DNA from: Consotaella aegiceratis
Lineage (GTDB): Bacteria > Pseudomonadota > Alphaproteobacteria > Rhizobiales > Rhizobiaceae
NCBI RefSeq assembly: GCF_036541425.1
Contig: NZ_JAZHFT010000023.1
Coordinates: 16,516 to 80,515 of the forward strand
DNA: 64,000 bases
Direction of reading: 5' to 3'
In this document: positions 8,964 through 17,503 of the stretch, one piece after another
Layout of the letters: every line of letters starts with the position of its first letter
Position numbering within the stretch: the stretch's first letter is position 1
Position numbers and translations under genes: made by a program
The notes under the pieces: generated by a model
The model's input: the letters and a program-made list of their open reading frames with translations, nothing else
Databases searched by the model: none
Told to the model about the DNA's origin: nothing

Positions 8964-9377
8964 TCATGGGGTCGGGATGAATTTCAGGATGCCGGCCACC
9001 TGGGACCCGCCTCCACCCTCGCGGTCGCTGGGATGGCTACGGCCCTCGTTGACCGGGACTTCGGCGAAGTCGAAGGGGCTGACGCCCTCGAGGCAGGCGA
9101 CATTGACGCCGTATTGGTTCGGATTGGAGCGCCGCCGATGATGGGTATAGATGCCGCACCGCGAGCAGAAATAGTGCTCGGCGGTCATCGTGCCGAACCG
9201 ATAGAGCGTCAGCCTCTCTTCGCCGGATAGGATGTCGAGATTGCCGACCTCTGCGGAGACCGCAATTGCGCCGCGCATCGCGCAATAGGAGCAATTGCAC
9301 CGGCGCGCCGTGCGCAGCCCGTCCGTGAGACGGACCCGGAAGCGAACCGTGCCGCAATGGCAGGCCCCGTCGATCAC
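8964..9377 (-). CDS. GFA family (glutathione-dependent formaldehyde-activating-like) zinc protein
   Basis: A protein of 137 aa if it starts at the GTG at 9377. Zn-binding cysteines follow the GFA/CENP-V pattern: CHCG near residues 6-9, CNCSYC in the middle and CSRCGIYTHH later. The family's enzymatic role is uncertain; many members are not glutathione-formaldehyde enzymes. The start is odd. A good ribosome site (GGGGGAGAGG) precedes an ATG at 9394 that is out of frame and encodes only six residues, whose TGA overlaps the GTG. Either the two are translationally coupled or one base was lost near the true start. The gene follows pncB by 55 nt. Confidence 0.78.
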   Translation of the reverse strand: MIDGACHCGTVRFRVRLTDGLRTARRCNCSYCAMRGAIAVSAEVGNLDILSGEERLTLYRFGTMTAEHYFCSRCGIYTHHRRRSNPNQYGVNVACLEGVSPFDFAEVPVNEGRSHPSDREGGGGSQVAGILKFIPTP

Positions 9378-9432
9378 CTGGAATCCGGGTCCATCTGTCC
9401 TCTCCCCCGGTTGGGCCTCACACCTGCAACGA

Positions 9433-10740
9433 TCAGACCAGCACTTCGCGCGGAGCGAACTCGCTCTTGCCGAAGACCCGCTGATAGCGCTCGATCTCGC
9501 TCGCACGGCCGGTCGCCTTGTTGGGATTGTCCGACAGCTTGACCGCCGGCCGGCCATTGGCCTCGGTCACCTTGCAGACGACGGAAATCGCGCCGAGATT
9601 GGCCGCCGCCGTTTCCGGCGCGACGCCGCGGAAATCGTTGGTGAGGTTGGTGCCCCAGCCAAAGGACAGGCGCACGCGGCCGTCGAAATGCTTGTAGACC
9701 GCCTCGATGCTGTCGACGTCCATCGCGTCGGAAAAGATCAAGAGCTTGTCGCGCGGGTCTTCGCCCTTGGAGCGCCACCAGTCCATGATCGCCTCGCCGG
9801 CCTCGATCGGTGGCGCGGAATCCGGCCGGAAGCCGGTCCAGCGGGCCAGCCAGGGCGGCGCCCTGTCGAGGAAGGCGGATGTGCCGAACGTGTCGGGCAG
9901 CACCACCAGCAGATTGCCATGATAATACCGTTGCCATTCCTCGAACACGCGGTAGGGCGTCTGGCGCAAGGCCTCGTCGTCGTCGGCCAGCGCCGCCAGC
10001 ACCATCGGCAGTTCGTGCGCGTTGGTGCCGATCGCCTCCAGGTCGTTTTCCATGGCCAGGAGAACGTTGCTGGTCCCGATGAAGTTGTCGCCCAGCCCCT
10101 CCTTCAGCGCTTCGACGCACCAGCGCTGCCAAAGAAAGCTGTGCCGGCGGCGGGTGCCGAAATCCGAGAGGCGGATGTCGGGCAGCTGGCGCAACCGCTC
10201 CACCTTGTTCCACATCTTCGCCTTCGCGCGGGCATAAAGCACGTCGAGTTCGAACTTGCCGAGCCCGGCCATGGCGGAGCGGGAGCGCAGCTCGTTGATG
10301 ATCGCCAGCGCCGGCACCTCCCACATGGTCGTGTCGGTCCAGCGGCCATGAAACCGCAGCTCGTACTGGCCGTCGGCCTTGCGCAATTCATATTCGGGAA
10401 GCCGGAAATCCTCGAGCCACTTCAGGAACGGCGGCTGGAAGATCTGGGCCGTTCCATAGAAGGTGTTGCCCGCCAGCCAGATCATCTCGCGCTTGGTGAA
10501 GCGCAACGACCGCGTATAGTCGAGCTGGGCGCGTAGTTCACCCTCGTCGATCTCGTCGGCGATGCGGATCGACTTCGTCCGGTTGATCAGCTCGAAGGTC
10601 GCGTCGACGTCGCGATGCAGGCCCCAGATCATCTGCAGCATGAGCAGCTTGTAGAAATCCGTGTCCAGCAGGCTGCGCACGATCGGATCGAGTTTGAAGG
10701 CGTGGCTCCAAACCCGGTTGGCAATGTCGGTCGCAACCAT
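9433..10740 (-). CDS. pncB: Nicotinate phosphoribosyltransferase
   Basis: A protein of 435 aa, usual for the proteobacterial enzyme. It joins nicotinate to PRPP to make nicotinate mononucleotide in the NAD salvage (Preiss-Handler) pathway, with optional ATP hydrolysis. Diagnostic blocks are LLDTDFYKLLMLQ near the N terminus, SDFGTRRRHSF in the centre (the family's phosphoribosyl-site Arg-rich segment with the phosphorylatable His), GTSNVLLA, and SFGWGTNLTND towards the C terminus. The start is the ATG at 10740. It lies downstream of a sensor-kinase gene, separated by a stem-loop, so the two may be independently expressed. Confidence 0.96.
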   Translation of the reverse strand: MVATDIANRVWSHAFKLDPIVRSLLDTDFYKLLMLQMIWGLHRDVDATFELINRTKSIRIADEIDEGELRAQLDYTRSLRFTKREMIWLAGNTFYGTAQIFQPPFLKWLEDFRLPEYELRKADGQYELRFHGRWTDTTMWEVPALAIINELRSRSAMAGLGKFELDVLYARAKAKMWNKVERLRQLPDIRLSDFGTRRRHSFLWQRWCVEALKEGLGDNFIGTSNVLLAMENDLEAIGTNAHELPMVLAALADDDEALRQTPYRVFEEWQRYYHGNLLVVLPDTFGTSAFLDRAPPWLARWTGFRPDSAPPIEAGEAIMDWWRSKGEDPRDKLLIFSDAMDVDSIEAVYKHFDGRVRLSFGWGTNLTNDFRGVAPETAAANLGAISVVCKVTEANGRPAVKLSDNPNKATGRASEIERYQRVFGKSEFAPREVLV

Positions 10741-10771
10741 GGCCGATCGGCTCCTTGACGGATTCGTGACG

Positions 10772-10792
10772 CGGGGACCCTAGCGGTCCCCG
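10772..10792. terminator. Stem-loop between the kinase gene and pncB
   Basis: Perfect 8-bp stem (CGGGGACC/GGTCCCCG) with a 5-nt loop, 48 nt past the kinase stop and 32 nt before the pncB start. No T run follows on the leftward strand, so it could be a weak terminator or part of the pncB leader. Confidence 0.45.
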
Positions 10793-10839
10793 GCGCGAAA
10801 CGAAACCATCCGTCGAAAATGCGGTGAACGGGAGATGGC

Positions 10840-12594
10840 TCAGGGTTGCGGGACGCCGCCGTCGGCGGCCAGCGGGGCGCACAGATCGAACACCACGCCC
10901 GCCGGATCGAAGTGGAGCTTGGCACGCCCGGCGAACTGCATTGCCAGATTGCGCTCGATCAGGCGAGAGCCGAAACCTTGGGTGGTGGGTTCGACAACCG
11001 CCGGCCCGCCGCTTTCGATCCAGCGAAGCCGCAGTTCGGGGGCGCCGCCCTTGTCTTCGACCGACCAGGAAACTTCGACGATACCCGTGTGAAGCGACAA
11101 GGCGCCGTATTTGACGGCATTGGTGGCCAATTCGTGCAGCGCCAGCGACAGCGCCAGCACCTGCTTGGCCGGCAGATGAATCTCAGGACCCGAAATCATG
11201 AACCGGCCTGCCTGCCCGCGATGGGCCACCAGGGCGTCGTCGACCACCTTGCCAAGGGACGCGCCACGCCAGTCGGTGCTCGTCAAACTGTCATGGGCCT
11301 GGGCGAGCACCATGTAGCGGGCGAGAAGCGCTTCCTCGGCGGCTTCCAGGCTGTCTGCCTGATGCAGCGTCTGGCGGGTGATGGCGCTGATCATCGCCAG
11401 CGTATTCTTGCCCCGATGCGCGAGTTCGGCGGTGAGAAGCGCACGTTCGTCTTGAACCAGACGGGCGTCGTTGATGTCCGTCGCGGTCCCGTACCAATGC
11501 ACGATCCGCCCGTTTTCCGGATCGACTCCGGGCGTCGCCCGCAAGAGAAACCAGCGATATCGCCCACTCTTGTGGCGCAGCCGACACTCGATCGACAGCG
11601 GACTGCCGGTGGCAGTCGCCGCGGACCAGGCGGCGGCGAATCGCGGCCGATCGTCCTCGTGTAGCACCTCGCGCCCGTTGCCCTCGGCCATCGTCTCTGC
11701 CGGCGAGAAGCCGGTATAGTCCTGCCAGCGACGGTTGAGAAACACCAGATCCCCGTGCTCGTCGCGCTCCCAGACGATCTGCGGGATCGAATCGGCGAGT
11801 TGGACGAGCCGAGCCTCTTTTTCCAGCAACGCGGCTTCAACGCGGCGACGCTCCTCCACCTCGCGCCGCATGTGGTCATGTAGCCGGGCATTGTCGATGC
11901 ATAACGCGGCCTGAGCCGCGACGCCGGCCAGCGTCTCCTCATGATGCTCGACGAAGCGGCCCGGCTCGGAATGACCGAGCAGGAGTATGCCGACGAGGCC
12001 GCTGCAGCGCGAACCGACGGGCACCGCCAGGCAGCTCCGCAGCGGCGCGGTTCCCTCTGCAAGCCTCTCGGCAAAGGGAGGCATCCGGCCTTCGGAGCGC
12101 TGCGCTTCGGCATCGTCGCGGCGCATGATCTGCAGCGGCGGCTCGGCCGCGCCGAACAGATCGCTGCCGATCGACCAGTCGGGCGAGATCACCGCCTCGC
12201 TCAAGACGCCGGACAGGCACATCAGTCGATAGCTATCGCCACTGCCGGAATTGGAGAAAAACGCGCCAAGCTCGGCGCCCGTCAATTCCACGCCGGCATC
12301 GGTCACCGCCTGCATAATCTTGTCGAGTTCGAGTTCGGCGACGAGCAGGCGGCCCATCCGATTGAGAATTTCCAGCCTGTGCGAATCGGGCTGAACCGGA
12401 CCGAGATCCAGCTTGATCTCGACGACCTCCGGATCGGCTTCGGCCGACGCCAGAGCAGGCGCTCTCGCCGTATAGTTCAATCGCCTGCTGCTGCGGTCGG
12501 CGGCAGCTTCGTTCAATTCATCGTTCGAAGCTGCCGATTGCGAGCGCAACCGCTCCGCTCCTTCGAACCTCATCGACGTCCAGGTTATTGCCAT
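10840..12594 (-). CDS. GAF-PAS sensor histidine kinase, HWE/HisKA_2 type
   Basis: About 584 aa from the ATG at 12594; a GTG 57 nt earlier is an alternative and neither has a clear ribosome site. The order is a variable N terminus, a GAF domain (about 90-260: LDKIMQAVTDAGVELTGAEL, LAVPVGSRCSGLVGILLLGH), a linker helix, then a PAS domain (IVWERDEHGDLVFLNRRWQ). The HWE-type kinase core follows, with the phosphoacceptor box ELAHRGKNTLAMIS, the N box ALHELATNAVKYGAL and G box GFGSRLIER. No membrane segment is seen, so it is a cytoplasmic sensor. HWE kinases often work in light, redox or general stress signalling; no response regulator gene is nearby. Confidence 0.9.
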   Translation of the reverse strand: MAITWTSMRFEGAERLRSQSAASNDELNEAAADRSSRRLNYTARAPALASAEADPEVVEIKLDLGPVQPDSHRLEILNRMGRLLVAELELDKIMQAVTDAGVELTGAELGAFFSNSGSGDSYRLMCLSGVLSEAVISPDWSIGSDLFGAAEPPLQIMRRDDAEAQRSEGRMPPFAERLAEGTAPLRSCLAVPVGSRCSGLVGILLLGHSEPGRFVEHHEETLAGVAAQAALCIDNARLHDHMRREVEERRRVEAALLEKEARLVQLADSIPQIVWERDEHGDLVFLNRRWQDYTGFSPAETMAEGNGREVLHEDDRPRFAAAWSAATATGSPLSIECRLRHKSGRYRWFLLRATPGVDPENGRIVHWYGTATDINDARLVQDERALLTAELAHRGKNTLAMISAITRQTLHQADSLEAAEEALLARYMVLAQAHDSLTSTDWRGASLGKVVDDALVAHRGQAGRFMISGPEIHLPAKQVLALSLALHELATNAVKYGALSLHTGIVEVSWSVEDKGGAPELRLRWIESGGPAVVEPTTQGFGSRLIERNLAMQFAGRAKLHFDPAGVVFDLCAPLAADGGVPQP

Positions 12595-12943
12595 GTCGCT
12601 GCCAGTTCCCCGCGAGCCCCCTTCACGACTCGTCGTCCACGCCGCAAGCACTCTGTGGGCGATTCGATCTGTGGCGATACTAAGGCAGCAAGAATCGTAT
12701 AGAACAGCGTCGAATGCAACCCAAAGATGACAATAGTTTCAATAAATTAGCCTTACGATTATATCGATATACTGTTGCCTGTACACAGAGGACGAAACGG
12801 CCGAACTGCGGGCAGATTTCGTCGCAAACGCCTGGAATTAAAGTGTCCGCCCCGTTCCGGACAGGCCGTCGCCGTCCAAACGACGCGATTCAGAATAGGA
12901 AACACTTCACCATACTAGTATTGAACAACGTCGGCACAACAAC
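12595..12943. other. AT-rich intergenic region with inverted repeat
   Basis: No gene is supported here. The stretch 12660-12780 is clearly richer in A+T than the neighbours and includes ATATCGATAT (12761-12770). TGTCCG-N8-CGGACA (12844-12863) is a possible operator or the terminator of the downstream hydrolase's neighbour. It probably carries the kinase promoter. Confidence 0.45.
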
Positions 12944-13990
12944 TTACAAAGGAAGCCGAACCTCGGGTGAGTCTGCCAACATCGCAGCGACGCGGTCGGT
13001 GGGAATGTCCTCGAGACGCCTCGGCGACCAGCGCGGTGTCCGGTCCTTGTCGATCACTGCCGCGCGAATGCCTTCCATGAACTCTCCGTCGCTCAGAGCA
13101 CGTGCCGTGAAGCGGTATTCGGCACAGACCGCCGCTTCGAGCGAGGGATCCACGCTGACGTCCTCGAGAATCGCGATGGTCGCCGCCACGGAGAGGGGCG
13201 ATCCTCTGCGGACCGCCTCGGCGGTGTCCCGGGCGAAATCCGTGCCGGACGCCTCCAGCCGTTTCACGATGGCGACCGCGTCATAGCCCGCGAACGCCGC
13301 GTCGATCGCGTTGCGACGTCCCGCCAACACCGGCTCTTCCTCCGCCGTTACGAAGTCGCCGATCCGTTCGGGATCGCCCTCCGCCACGAGCGCCGCCGTC
13401 AGGTCCGGCAGCCGGGCGGACGGCACCATGACATCGGCAAAGCCCGCATAGATGGCATCGGCGGGGCCGATCCTGGCCCCCGTCAGGCCGAGATAGGCGC
13501 CGATCCGGCCCGGGGCCTGAGAAAACAGGAGCGAGGCCCCGATATCGGGGACCAGGCCGATGGCGCATTCGGGCATCGCCAGCAGAGTGCGCTCGGTGAC
13601 GATGCGATGGCTGCCATGCGACGACAGGCCGACGCCGCCGCCCATGACGATGCCGTCCATCAGGGCCACGTAGGGCTTGGGGTAACGCCGGATCGACACG
13701 TTGCGTCGATACTCGTCGCCGAAGAATCGACGGCTGGAGACGAAGTCACCGGCCTGGCCCTGGCGATAAAACGCCGCGATGTCGGCGCCGGCGCAGAAGG
13801 CCCGCTCTCCCGCACCGTCGATCAGCACCATCGCCACGCGGTCGTCGTCCACCCAGGCGTCGAGCGCAGCGGAGATCGCCTCGCCCATCCCATAGGTCAA
13901 CGCATTGAGCGCCTTTGGGCGGTTCAGCGTGATTCGGCCGACCTTGCCGTCAATTCTGGTCCAGACATCGCCGGTCGGAGCGTTTTCCAT
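12944..13990 (-). CDS. 3-hydroxyisobutyryl-CoA hydrolase-like enoyl-CoA hydratase family protein
   Basis: A protein of 348 aa from the ATG preceded by GAGGAG. It has the crotonase fold: NRPKALNALT, the AFCAGADI oxyanion segment (about 64-71) and MGGGVGLSSHG. The acidic pair lies in PECAIGLVPD (Glu141, Asp149). Length and the C-terminal EGIRAAVIDKDRTPRWSP block are those of the ECH_2 group, i.e. 3-hydroxyisobutyryl-CoA hydrolase (EC 3.1.2.4) of valine catabolism, rather than a classical hydratase. No other valine genes are adjacent, so the physiological substrate is inferred from family only. It is followed upstream by rpe with an 10-nt gap. Confidence 0.85.
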   Translation of the reverse strand: MENAPTGDVWTRIDGKVGRITLNRPKALNALTYGMGEAISAALDAWVDDDRVAMVLIDGAGERAFCAGADIAAFYRQGQAGDFVSSRRFFGDEYRRNVSIRRYPKPYVALMDGIVMGGGVGLSSHGSHRIVTERTLLAMPECAIGLVPDIGASLLFSQAPGRIGAYLGLTGARIGPADAIYAGFADVMVPSARLPDLTAALVAEGDPERIGDFVTAEEEPVLAGRRNAIDAAFAGYDAVAIVKRLEASGTDFARDTAEAVRRGSPLSVAATIAILEDVSVDPSLEAAVCAEYRFTARALSDGEFMEGIRAAVIDKDRTPRWSPRRLEDIPTDRVAAMLADSPEVRLPL

Positions 13991-14000
13991 TCGCGTCTCC

Positions 14001-14678
14001 TCAGCGATCGGCTCCAAGCACGGAGCGACGCAGCGCTTCGATGTTGGCGGCATAATCCGAGCCGGCCGGTCCCTTGAAGACGGCGGAACCGGCGACCAGC
14101 GCATTGGCGCCCGCCTCGACGACGAGCGACGCGGTGTCGGCCGCGATGCCGCCGTCGACCTCGATGTCGATCGGCCGGTCGCCGATCATCGCCCGGACCC
14201 GCCGGATCTTTTCCAGCACCGCCGGAATGAAGGCCTGTCCGCCGAACCCCGGATTGACGGTCATCACCAGAACCAGGTCGACGCGGTCGAGCACGTAGCG
14301 GATCTCGCTCTCCGACGTCGCCGGATTGAGCGAAACGCCGGCGCGTTTGCCGAGCGCCCTGATCGCCTGGAGCGACCGGTCGAGATGCCGGGTCGCCTCG
14401 GCATGAACCGTGATCCCGTCGCAGCCCGCCTCCGCAAAGGCCTCCAGAAACGGGTCGCATGGGCTGATCATCAGATGGCAGTCGAAATATTTCGCAGACG
14501 CCGGACGGATCGCCTTCACCACTGGCGGTCCGAAGGTGATGTTCGGCACATAATGGCCGTCCATCACGTCGAGATGGATCCAGTCGGCACCGGCGCGATC
14601 GATCGCCGCCACCTCCTCGCCGAGGCGCGAAAAGTCACTCGACAGTATCGACGGCGCGATAACGAGAGGGCGGGTCAC
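14001..14678 (-). CDS. rpe: Ribulose-phosphate 3-epimerase
   Basis: A protein of 225 aa starting at a GTG with AGGAG nine nt upstream; an overlapping ATG is out of frame. It interconverts ribulose 5-phosphate and xylulose 5-phosphate in the pentose phosphate and Calvin pathways. Signatures: IAPSILSSDFSRLGEE at the N terminus, the metal-binding DWIHLDVMDGHYVPNI, CHLMI, MTVNPGFGGQAFI and IEVDGGI, which together form the TIM-barrel active site. It sits directly between fbp and the crotonase-family gene. Pairing with fbp is typical of carbon-fixation or pentose-cycle gene sets, but no RuBisCO or prk is visible. Confidence 0.96.
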   Translation of the reverse strand: MTRPLVIAPSILSSDFSRLGEEVAAIDRAGADWIHLDVMDGHYVPNITFGPPVVKAIRPASAKYFDCHLMISPCDPFLEAFAEAGCDGITVHAEATRHLDRSLQAIRALGKRAGVSLNPATSESEIRYVLDRVDLVLVMTVNPGFGGQAFIPAVLEKIRRVRAMIGDRPIDIEVDGGIAADTASLVVEAGANALVAGSAVFKGPAGSDYAANIEALRRSVLGADR

Positions 14679-14717
14679 ATCATTCTCCTGCAGGGCATCG
14701 TGAAGGGCCGCGCCGCG

Positions 14718-15713
14718 TCAGGCCACCGGCCCGCTCAGGGTGCGGCGGACGACCTCGACCTCCTCCGACGATCCGAAGACCAGCGGCGTGCGCGCATGCA
14801 GATCGCCCGGAACGACGTCGAGGATGCGGTTCATCCCATCGGTCGCGAGACCGCCGGCATGCTCCACGCAGAAGGCGATCGGATTGGCCTCGTAGACCAG
14901 CCTGAGCCGGCCCTTCTCATAGCCTTTGCGGCTGTCGCCGGGATAGAGAAAGATGCCGCCACGCAGAAAGATGCGATAGGCATCGGCGACCATCGAGCCG
15001 ACATAGCGCATGCTGAAATTCTTGCCCCTGGCGCCTTCCGTTCCCGCCAGGCATTGATCGACATAGGCGCGCATCGGTGCCGCCCAGTGCCGATGATTGG
15101 CGGCGTTGACGGCGAATTCCTTCGTTTCGGGCGCGATCGCCAACGGCTCGCCGGTCAGCATGAACTCCGTGTCGCCGGGCGTATGGCTGAACACCCGCGT
15201 CTCATGGCCGACACTCGCCACCAGGAGCAACTGTGGCCCGTAGATGAAGAAGCCGGCGGCGAGCTGCCGCTTGCCCGGCTGCAGGAAGGCTTCCCGCGCT
15301 GCGCCGCGATTCGCCTCGTCCACCGGCAGGATCGAGAAGATCGTCCCGACCGAAACATTGGTGTCGATGTTGGACGATCCGTCCAACGGATCGCAGGCCA
15401 AAGCGAGCTGTTCGTCAGCATCGACGACGATCGGCTCGTCCTGCTCCTCGGAGCCGTAGAAGGCGACCGGCGACCGGCGTACGGCCTCCAGCACCAGACG
15501 GTCGGAGACCACGTCGAGGGCCTTCTGGACGTCGCCGCCGAGATTGGCCTCGCCGAGCGACTTGCCGAGTTCGGAGCCCGCCCCGCCATGCGAGATCAGC
15601 CGGGCGATCTCGATCGCCGCGTCGGCGAGATTGCAGATCGTCGCGGCCACTTTCAGCCGCATCGGGTCGGCACCCGCCTTCTCGTTCAAATAGGTCTTCA
15701 GCGACAGGCTCAT
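14718..15713 (-). CDS. fbp: Class I fructose-1,6-bisphosphatase
   Basis: A protein of 331 aa from the ATG at 15713, which has GGGAG upstream. It hydrolyses fructose 1,6-bisphosphate in gluconeogenesis (and sedoheptulose bisphosphate in some Calvin-cycle forms). Metal-site motifs are clear: FYGSEEQDEPI, then ACDPLDGSSNID, then the substrate segment KNFSMRYVGSMVAD and the C-terminal LRLVYEANPIAFCVEHAGG. Next to rpe on the same strand with a 39-nt gap, so the two are probably co-transcribed. Confidence 0.96.
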   Translation of the reverse strand: MSLSLKTYLNEKAGADPMRLKVAATICNLADAAIEIARLISHGGAGSELGKSLGEANLGGDVQKALDVVSDRLVLEAVRRSPVAFYGSEEQDEPIVVDADEQLALACDPLDGSSNIDTNVSVGTIFSILPVDEANRGAAREAFLQPGKRQLAAGFFIYGPQLLLVASVGHETRVFSHTPGDTEFMLTGEPLAIAPETKEFAVNAANHRHWAAPMRAYVDQCLAGTEGARGKNFSMRYVGSMVADAYRIFLRGGIFLYPGDSRKGYEKGRLRLVYEANPIAFCVEHAGGLATDGMNRILDVVPGDLHARTPLVFGSSEEVEVVRRTLSGPVA

Positions 15714-15830
15714 GGGCTGCTCCCGATCGTATGCGGAGGGGTCCGGCGATGGACGAGAGCTAACGTCCCAGACCGCGATCGGCAATGGCATGGATCGCCG
15801 CGGCGCCCCTTAAGCGCCGACGAGGCGGCG

Positions 15831-17372
15831 TCACGACGACGCCTGACCCCGCGCCAGCCGCTCCTGACGCCGCCGCCGCGCCTCGTCGAGCTCGACCGGC
15901 TGCTGCCTGACCTGGGCACAGCGCCATCCCGTCGCCCCAATGATCACCACCCGGTTGCCGCGAAAGTCGGTCTCCGCGGTGATCAGGCCGTGCTCGGCCA
16001 TGAAGCTCAGGAGGAAACGGCCGCGCGACGGCGAGTGGCTGCCATAGGCCTGCGCCAACGCTCCGTCGGTCGGACACGGAGCGCCATCGCGCGCTGCCCG
16101 GGCGAGCATCAGATAGATGCCCTGCATCTCCTCCGGCAGGCATTCGGAGGCGGCCAGTACAGTCTGCCATTCCGGATCATCGATCTCTTCCGAGACCCCG
16201 GCCCGCGCCAGCGACAGCCGGCGGCGAAAATTCGCCATGTCGGTCGCGCCGCCTTTCAGCCGCTTCAACCGGCAATGGGTTAGGAAATCCTGGTAGAGCA
16301 CCGGAACGGGGCGGAACGCCGCATCCGGATCGGCCAGCATCTCATGAAAGATCGCCTCCACCAGCGCCTGCCGCTCCTCGGGCGAACGATCGTCCTCCTC
16401 GTCCTCGGAGGCAGCCGCAACCGCCTGCGGCGGCGTGCCGATCTGATCGAGGATATCGCGCGTCGGCATGGCGCGGCGCTCGGGCGGCGGCGGCAGGTCG
16501 GACGGCTCGTCCTGGCCGGCGGTGAAGATCAGGTCGGCCAGCGCCTCACGCGGCGTTTCAGGCAGGGGCATCAGGGTCGGGCGGCCGGTGCGTCCGCGCG
16601 TTTCGACCGGTCCGATCACCACCTTGACGGGCCGTCGCGACAGCGCCGGCCCGAGCGCCACGAACTCGCCGGGGTTCAGATCGCGAAAGCGTTCGGCCTG
16701 GCGCCGATCCATGCCGAGCAGGTCGGCGGCCCGCGCCATGTCGATGTCGAGGAAGGTGCGCCCCATCAGAAAGTTCGACGCTTCCGCCGCGACGTTCTTG
16801 GCGAGCTTTGCCAAGCGCTGCGTCGCCACGATCCCCGCCAGTCCGCGCTTGCGGCCGCGGCACATCAGGTTGGTCATCGCGCCGAGCGAAGCCCGGCGCA
16901 CCTCCTCGGCCACCTCGCCGCCGCCGGCTGGCGCGAAGAGCTGCGCCTCGTCCACCGCCACCAGCATCGGAAACCAGATCGCGTGCTCGACCTCGAACAG
17001 GCCGTTCAGGAAGGCGGCCGCACACTGCATCTGGACCTCGGCATCGAGACCTTCGAGGTTGAGGACGACGGAGGCGCGATGCTTGCGGATGCGCGCGGCG
17101 ATTCGGGCCAGCTCGGACGGGGTCCGGTCGGCGTCGACCACGACGTGGCCGAACCGCTCGGAGAAGCTGACGAAATCGCCCTCCGGATCGATCACCGCCT
17201 GCTGCACCCAGGGTGCGCTCTGCTCCAGGAGGCGGCGCAGAAGATGCGACTTGCCGGAGCCGGAATTGCCCTGCACCAGCAGGCGCGTCGACAGAAGCTC
17301 CTCGAGATCCATCTCCGCCTTGCCGGCGCCCTGGTTTTCGCCGAGATCGACCGCGATCGTCATTGTCCGCAT
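15831..17372 (-). CDS. HerA-like (DUF87) P-loop ATPase
   Basis: About 513 aa from the ATG at 17372 (AAGGA just upstream; an in-frame ATG at 17444 and another at 17363 are alternatives). The N-terminal half is a HerA/FtsK-superfamily ATPase: Walker A GNSGSGKS at about 35-42, a VIDPEGDFVSF strand, Walker B LVAVDEAQLF, and the ATQRLAKLAKN sensor with an arginine-rich CRGRKRGLA. The C-terminal half is uncharacterised and ends in a basic tail. HerA proteins pump DNA with NurA in archaea; in Hyphomicrobiales this is a conserved stand-alone gene of unknown role. No nuclease partner is seen beside it. Confidence 0.82.
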   Translation of the reverse strand: MRTMTIAVDLGENQGAGKAEMDLEELLSTRLLVQGNSGSGKSHLLRRLLEQSAPWVQQAVIDPEGDFVSFSERFGHVVVDADRTPSELARIAARIRKHRASVVLNLEGLDAEVQMQCAAAFLNGLFEVEHAIWFPMLVAVDEAQLFAPAGGGEVAEEVRRASLGAMTNLMCRGRKRGLAGIVATQRLAKLAKNVAAEASNFLMGRTFLDIDMARAADLLGMDRRQAERFRDLNPGEFVALGPALSRRPVKVVIGPVETRGRTGRPTLMPLPETPREALADLIFTAGQDEPSDLPPPPERRAMPTRDILDQIGTPPQAVAAASEDEEDDRSPEERQALVEAIFHEMLADPDAAFRPVPVLYQDFLTHCRLKRLKGGATDMANFRRRLSLARAGVSEEIDDPEWQTVLAASECLPEEMQGIYLMLARAARDGAPCPTDGALAQAYGSHSPSRGRFLLSFMAEHGLITAETDFRGNRVVIIGATGWRCAQVRQQPVELDEARRRRQERLARGQASS

Positions 17373-17503
17373 CTGTCCTTCGTCATGGCCCGCGACTCTG
17401 CCGCTGGCGGCGGGCGCGGCAAGCCGTGCCGTCGCCTGATCCACAGATTCGTGGGAGTTGGGGAGACCCCGGGGTTCGGTCCGCTGGCGCCGCTCGGGCG
17501 AAG

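Noticed and set aside
10741..10839. NAD-related riboswitch before pncB
   Set aside because: Only a simple stem-loop is seen; no conserved riboswitch core recognised.
12897..12935. Possible EcfG (GGAAC-N16-CGTT) general-stress promoter near GGAAAC and CGTC
   Set aside because: Neither box matches the consensus well and spacing is off; not claimed despite the nearby HWE kinase.
12714..13286. 190-codon plus-strand frame starting in AT-rich DNA
   Set aside because: Most of it is antisense to the 3-hydroxyisobutyryl-CoA hydrolase gene; no ribosome site.
13905..16283. 792-codon open frame on the plus strand
   Set aside because: Crosses rpe, fbp and part of the HerA-like gene in antisense; no motif.
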